A stretch of DNA of 64,000 bases from Candidatus Obscuribacterales bacterium (lineage in GTDB: Bacteria; Cyanobacteriota; Vampirovibrionia; Obscuribacterales; Obscuribacteraceae), in assembly GCA_021732085.1 (NCBI GenBank), contig JAKFVQ010000002.1, forward strand, positions 1-64,000, in the 5' to 3' direction. A model generated the notes under the pieces. It did not search any database. It saw nothing but the letters and a program-made list of their open reading frames with translations, and was not told the DNA's origin. Positions 63,141-64,000 of the stretch are shown one piece after another. Made by a program: the position numbers and the translations under genes. Every line of letters starts with the position of its first letter. The stretch's first letter is position 1.

Positions 63141-64000
63141 GCTCGTACTGCTGCCTCATGCTCGTTAACACTGATAAGTTCAGGCTTGCCGCTAAGCAAG
63201 GAAGCGTTGGCCGCCTCTAGAATTTTGACGACGCGCAGACCAGCTTCGCCAGAGCTTAGAGGCTTAGTGCCATTGATAATGCAATCGGCAAAGTGATCAA
63301 CTTCAACTCGAAGGGCTTCCGCCAGGTCATAAGCAGGAGCAAGCATGTCGCCTACACGATATTCAACCAAGGTTTTGTATTTATCTTCCTCAGTTCCTTC
63401 GGTCGACACCATAACGCCTTTATCATAAATCTTGATCTTTTCGGTGGCTTCAAGATCATCGTAGACCACCATTTTTTGTGTGCCACCAACCAGGATACGG
63501 CGGATCTTGACCGGGGACAGCCAGCTAACATGAAAATTGGCAATAAACTTGTCGTCGAATCTCAGGCTTAGATACGCGAGTTCTTCTTGCTTGCCGGCTA
63601 CCAGACTGACACCTGAGGCATGGACCATTGTCGGTTCTTTTCCGACCAGGTAATCCATAATCGAAAGGTCGTGCGGTGCCAGATCCCAAATGACATTCAC
63701 ATCGTTCTGAATGAGTCCGAGATTTATTCGAACAGAATCAAAATAAAGAACTTCGCCCAGCTGCCCGCCTTCGATAGCTTGTTTGATACGACGAACAGCT
63801 CCGTTGTAAACAAAAGTATGGTCAACCATAAGTACTAGCTTGTGTTCGGCAGCAAGTGCAATCAAATCCAAACATTCGGCTGAATTCATACACATCGGCT
63901 TCTCAACCAGAACATGCTTGCCAGCAAGAAGCGCTTTCCGAGCCAGCGGATAGTGTGTTTGAACCGGAGTAGCGATCACGACTGCATCAACGGCAGGATC
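63137..64000 (-). CDS. Gfo/Idh/MocA oxidoreductase, WbpB-like (5' end outside the window)
   Basis: At least 287 codons, open to the right edge, so the N-terminal Rossmann start is cut off; the visible part begins DPAVDAVVIATPVQTHYPLA. The EKP motif (HVLVEKPMCMNSAECL) marks the family, with the downstream catalytic-domain signature WDLAPHDLSIMDYL. WbpB/WlbA oxidises UDP-GlcNAcA at C3. Ends ATGA-coupled to the WbpD-like gene. With WbpD- and WbpE-like genes it forms the core of di-acetamido uronic acid synthesis. Confidence 0.9.
   Translation of the reverse strand, partial: DPAVDAVVIATPVQTHYPLARKALLAGKHVLVEKPMCMNSAECLDLIALAAEHKLVLMVDHTFVYNGAVRRIKQAIEGGQLGEVLYFDSVRINLGLIQNDVNVIWDLAPHDLSIMDYLVGKEPTMVHASGVSLVAGKQEELAYLSLRFDDKFIANFHVSWLSPVKIRRILVGGTQKMVVYDDLEATEKIKIYDKGVMVSTEGTEEDKYKTLVEYRVGDMLAPAYDLAEALRVEVDHFADCIINGTKPLSSGEAGLRVVKILEAANASLLSGKPELISVNEHEAAVRA

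Overview
The window looks like the chromosome of a free-living, Gram-negative-type bacterium with mid-range GC. Gene content includes a complete dnaE, ruvA, a tRNA-Pro, an ECF sigma/anti-sigma pair, speD, and an exopolysaccharide or O-antigen style locus with an ABC exporter. It also has a Ser/Thr kinase fused to TPRs, many TPR, low-complexity and signal-peptide proteins of unknown role, and a type II NADH dehydrogenase fused to sensory domains. This mix would fit the non-photosynthetic sister lineages of cyanobacteria (Vampirovibrionia / Obscuribacterales-like), but that placement is an inference from gene style only; no rRNA is present to settle it.

Layout. 0.4-3.3 kb: an envelope-stress type cassette (LTXXQ periplasmic protein, ECF sigma factor, small ORF, zinc-binding anti-sigma factor, membrane protein). 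3.5-4.7 kb: a lipoprotein coupled to an aberrant PII-like protein. 4.8-9.1 kb: an Arg/Gly-rich disordered protein, chorismate mutase, universal stress protein, a 43-aa membrane peptide and a TonB-like protein. 9.5-15.1 kb: a large Ala/Lys-rich secreted protein, a divergent paralogous pair, speD, and a ferritin-like (DUF2383) plus hemerythrin-like pair. 15.5-20.3 kb: Uma2-family protein, DUF1266 protein and a 1004-aa TPR metallopeptidase. 20.6-24.1 kb: dnaE. 24.4-30.6 kb: thioredoxin-fold protein, two paralogous alpha/beta hydrolases and a PlsC-like acyltransferase. 30.9-38.0 kb: a diguanylate cyclase, a kinase-TPR protein, and an NDH-2/cyclic-nucleotide-binding/CBS fusion. 38.0-44.8 kb: beta-propeller protein, MurE-like ligase lacking the diaminopimelate motif, methyltransferases, ruvA, tRNA-Pro, a tRNA-Leu-like remnant and a receiver/degenerate-GGDEF protein.

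45.0-64.0 kb is a surface polysaccharide region: glycosyltransferases (GT39-like and GT2), Wzm/Wzt-type ABC export, two SGNH hydrolase-like proteins, an AlgI-type MBOAT O-acyltransferase, two sugar aminotransferases, a nucleotide-sugar epimerase, and a contiguous set resembling WbpB-WbpD-WbpE, which in Pseudomonas makes UDP-2,3-diacetamido-uronic acids. The parts suggest synthesis of an amino-sugar containing, O-acylated polymer exported by ABC transport.

The most unusual signal is a dispersed hairpin element (core stem GCAGGCT/AGCCTGC or the compensated variant GCGGGCA/TGCCCGC around a triplet loop) found between genes and, as three in-frame 84-bp units, inside the cyclic-nucleotide-binding domain of the NDH-2 fusion. 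Start codons were moved inward in many genes to an ATG/GTG with a Shine-Dalgarno match; where this was a judgement it is stated.
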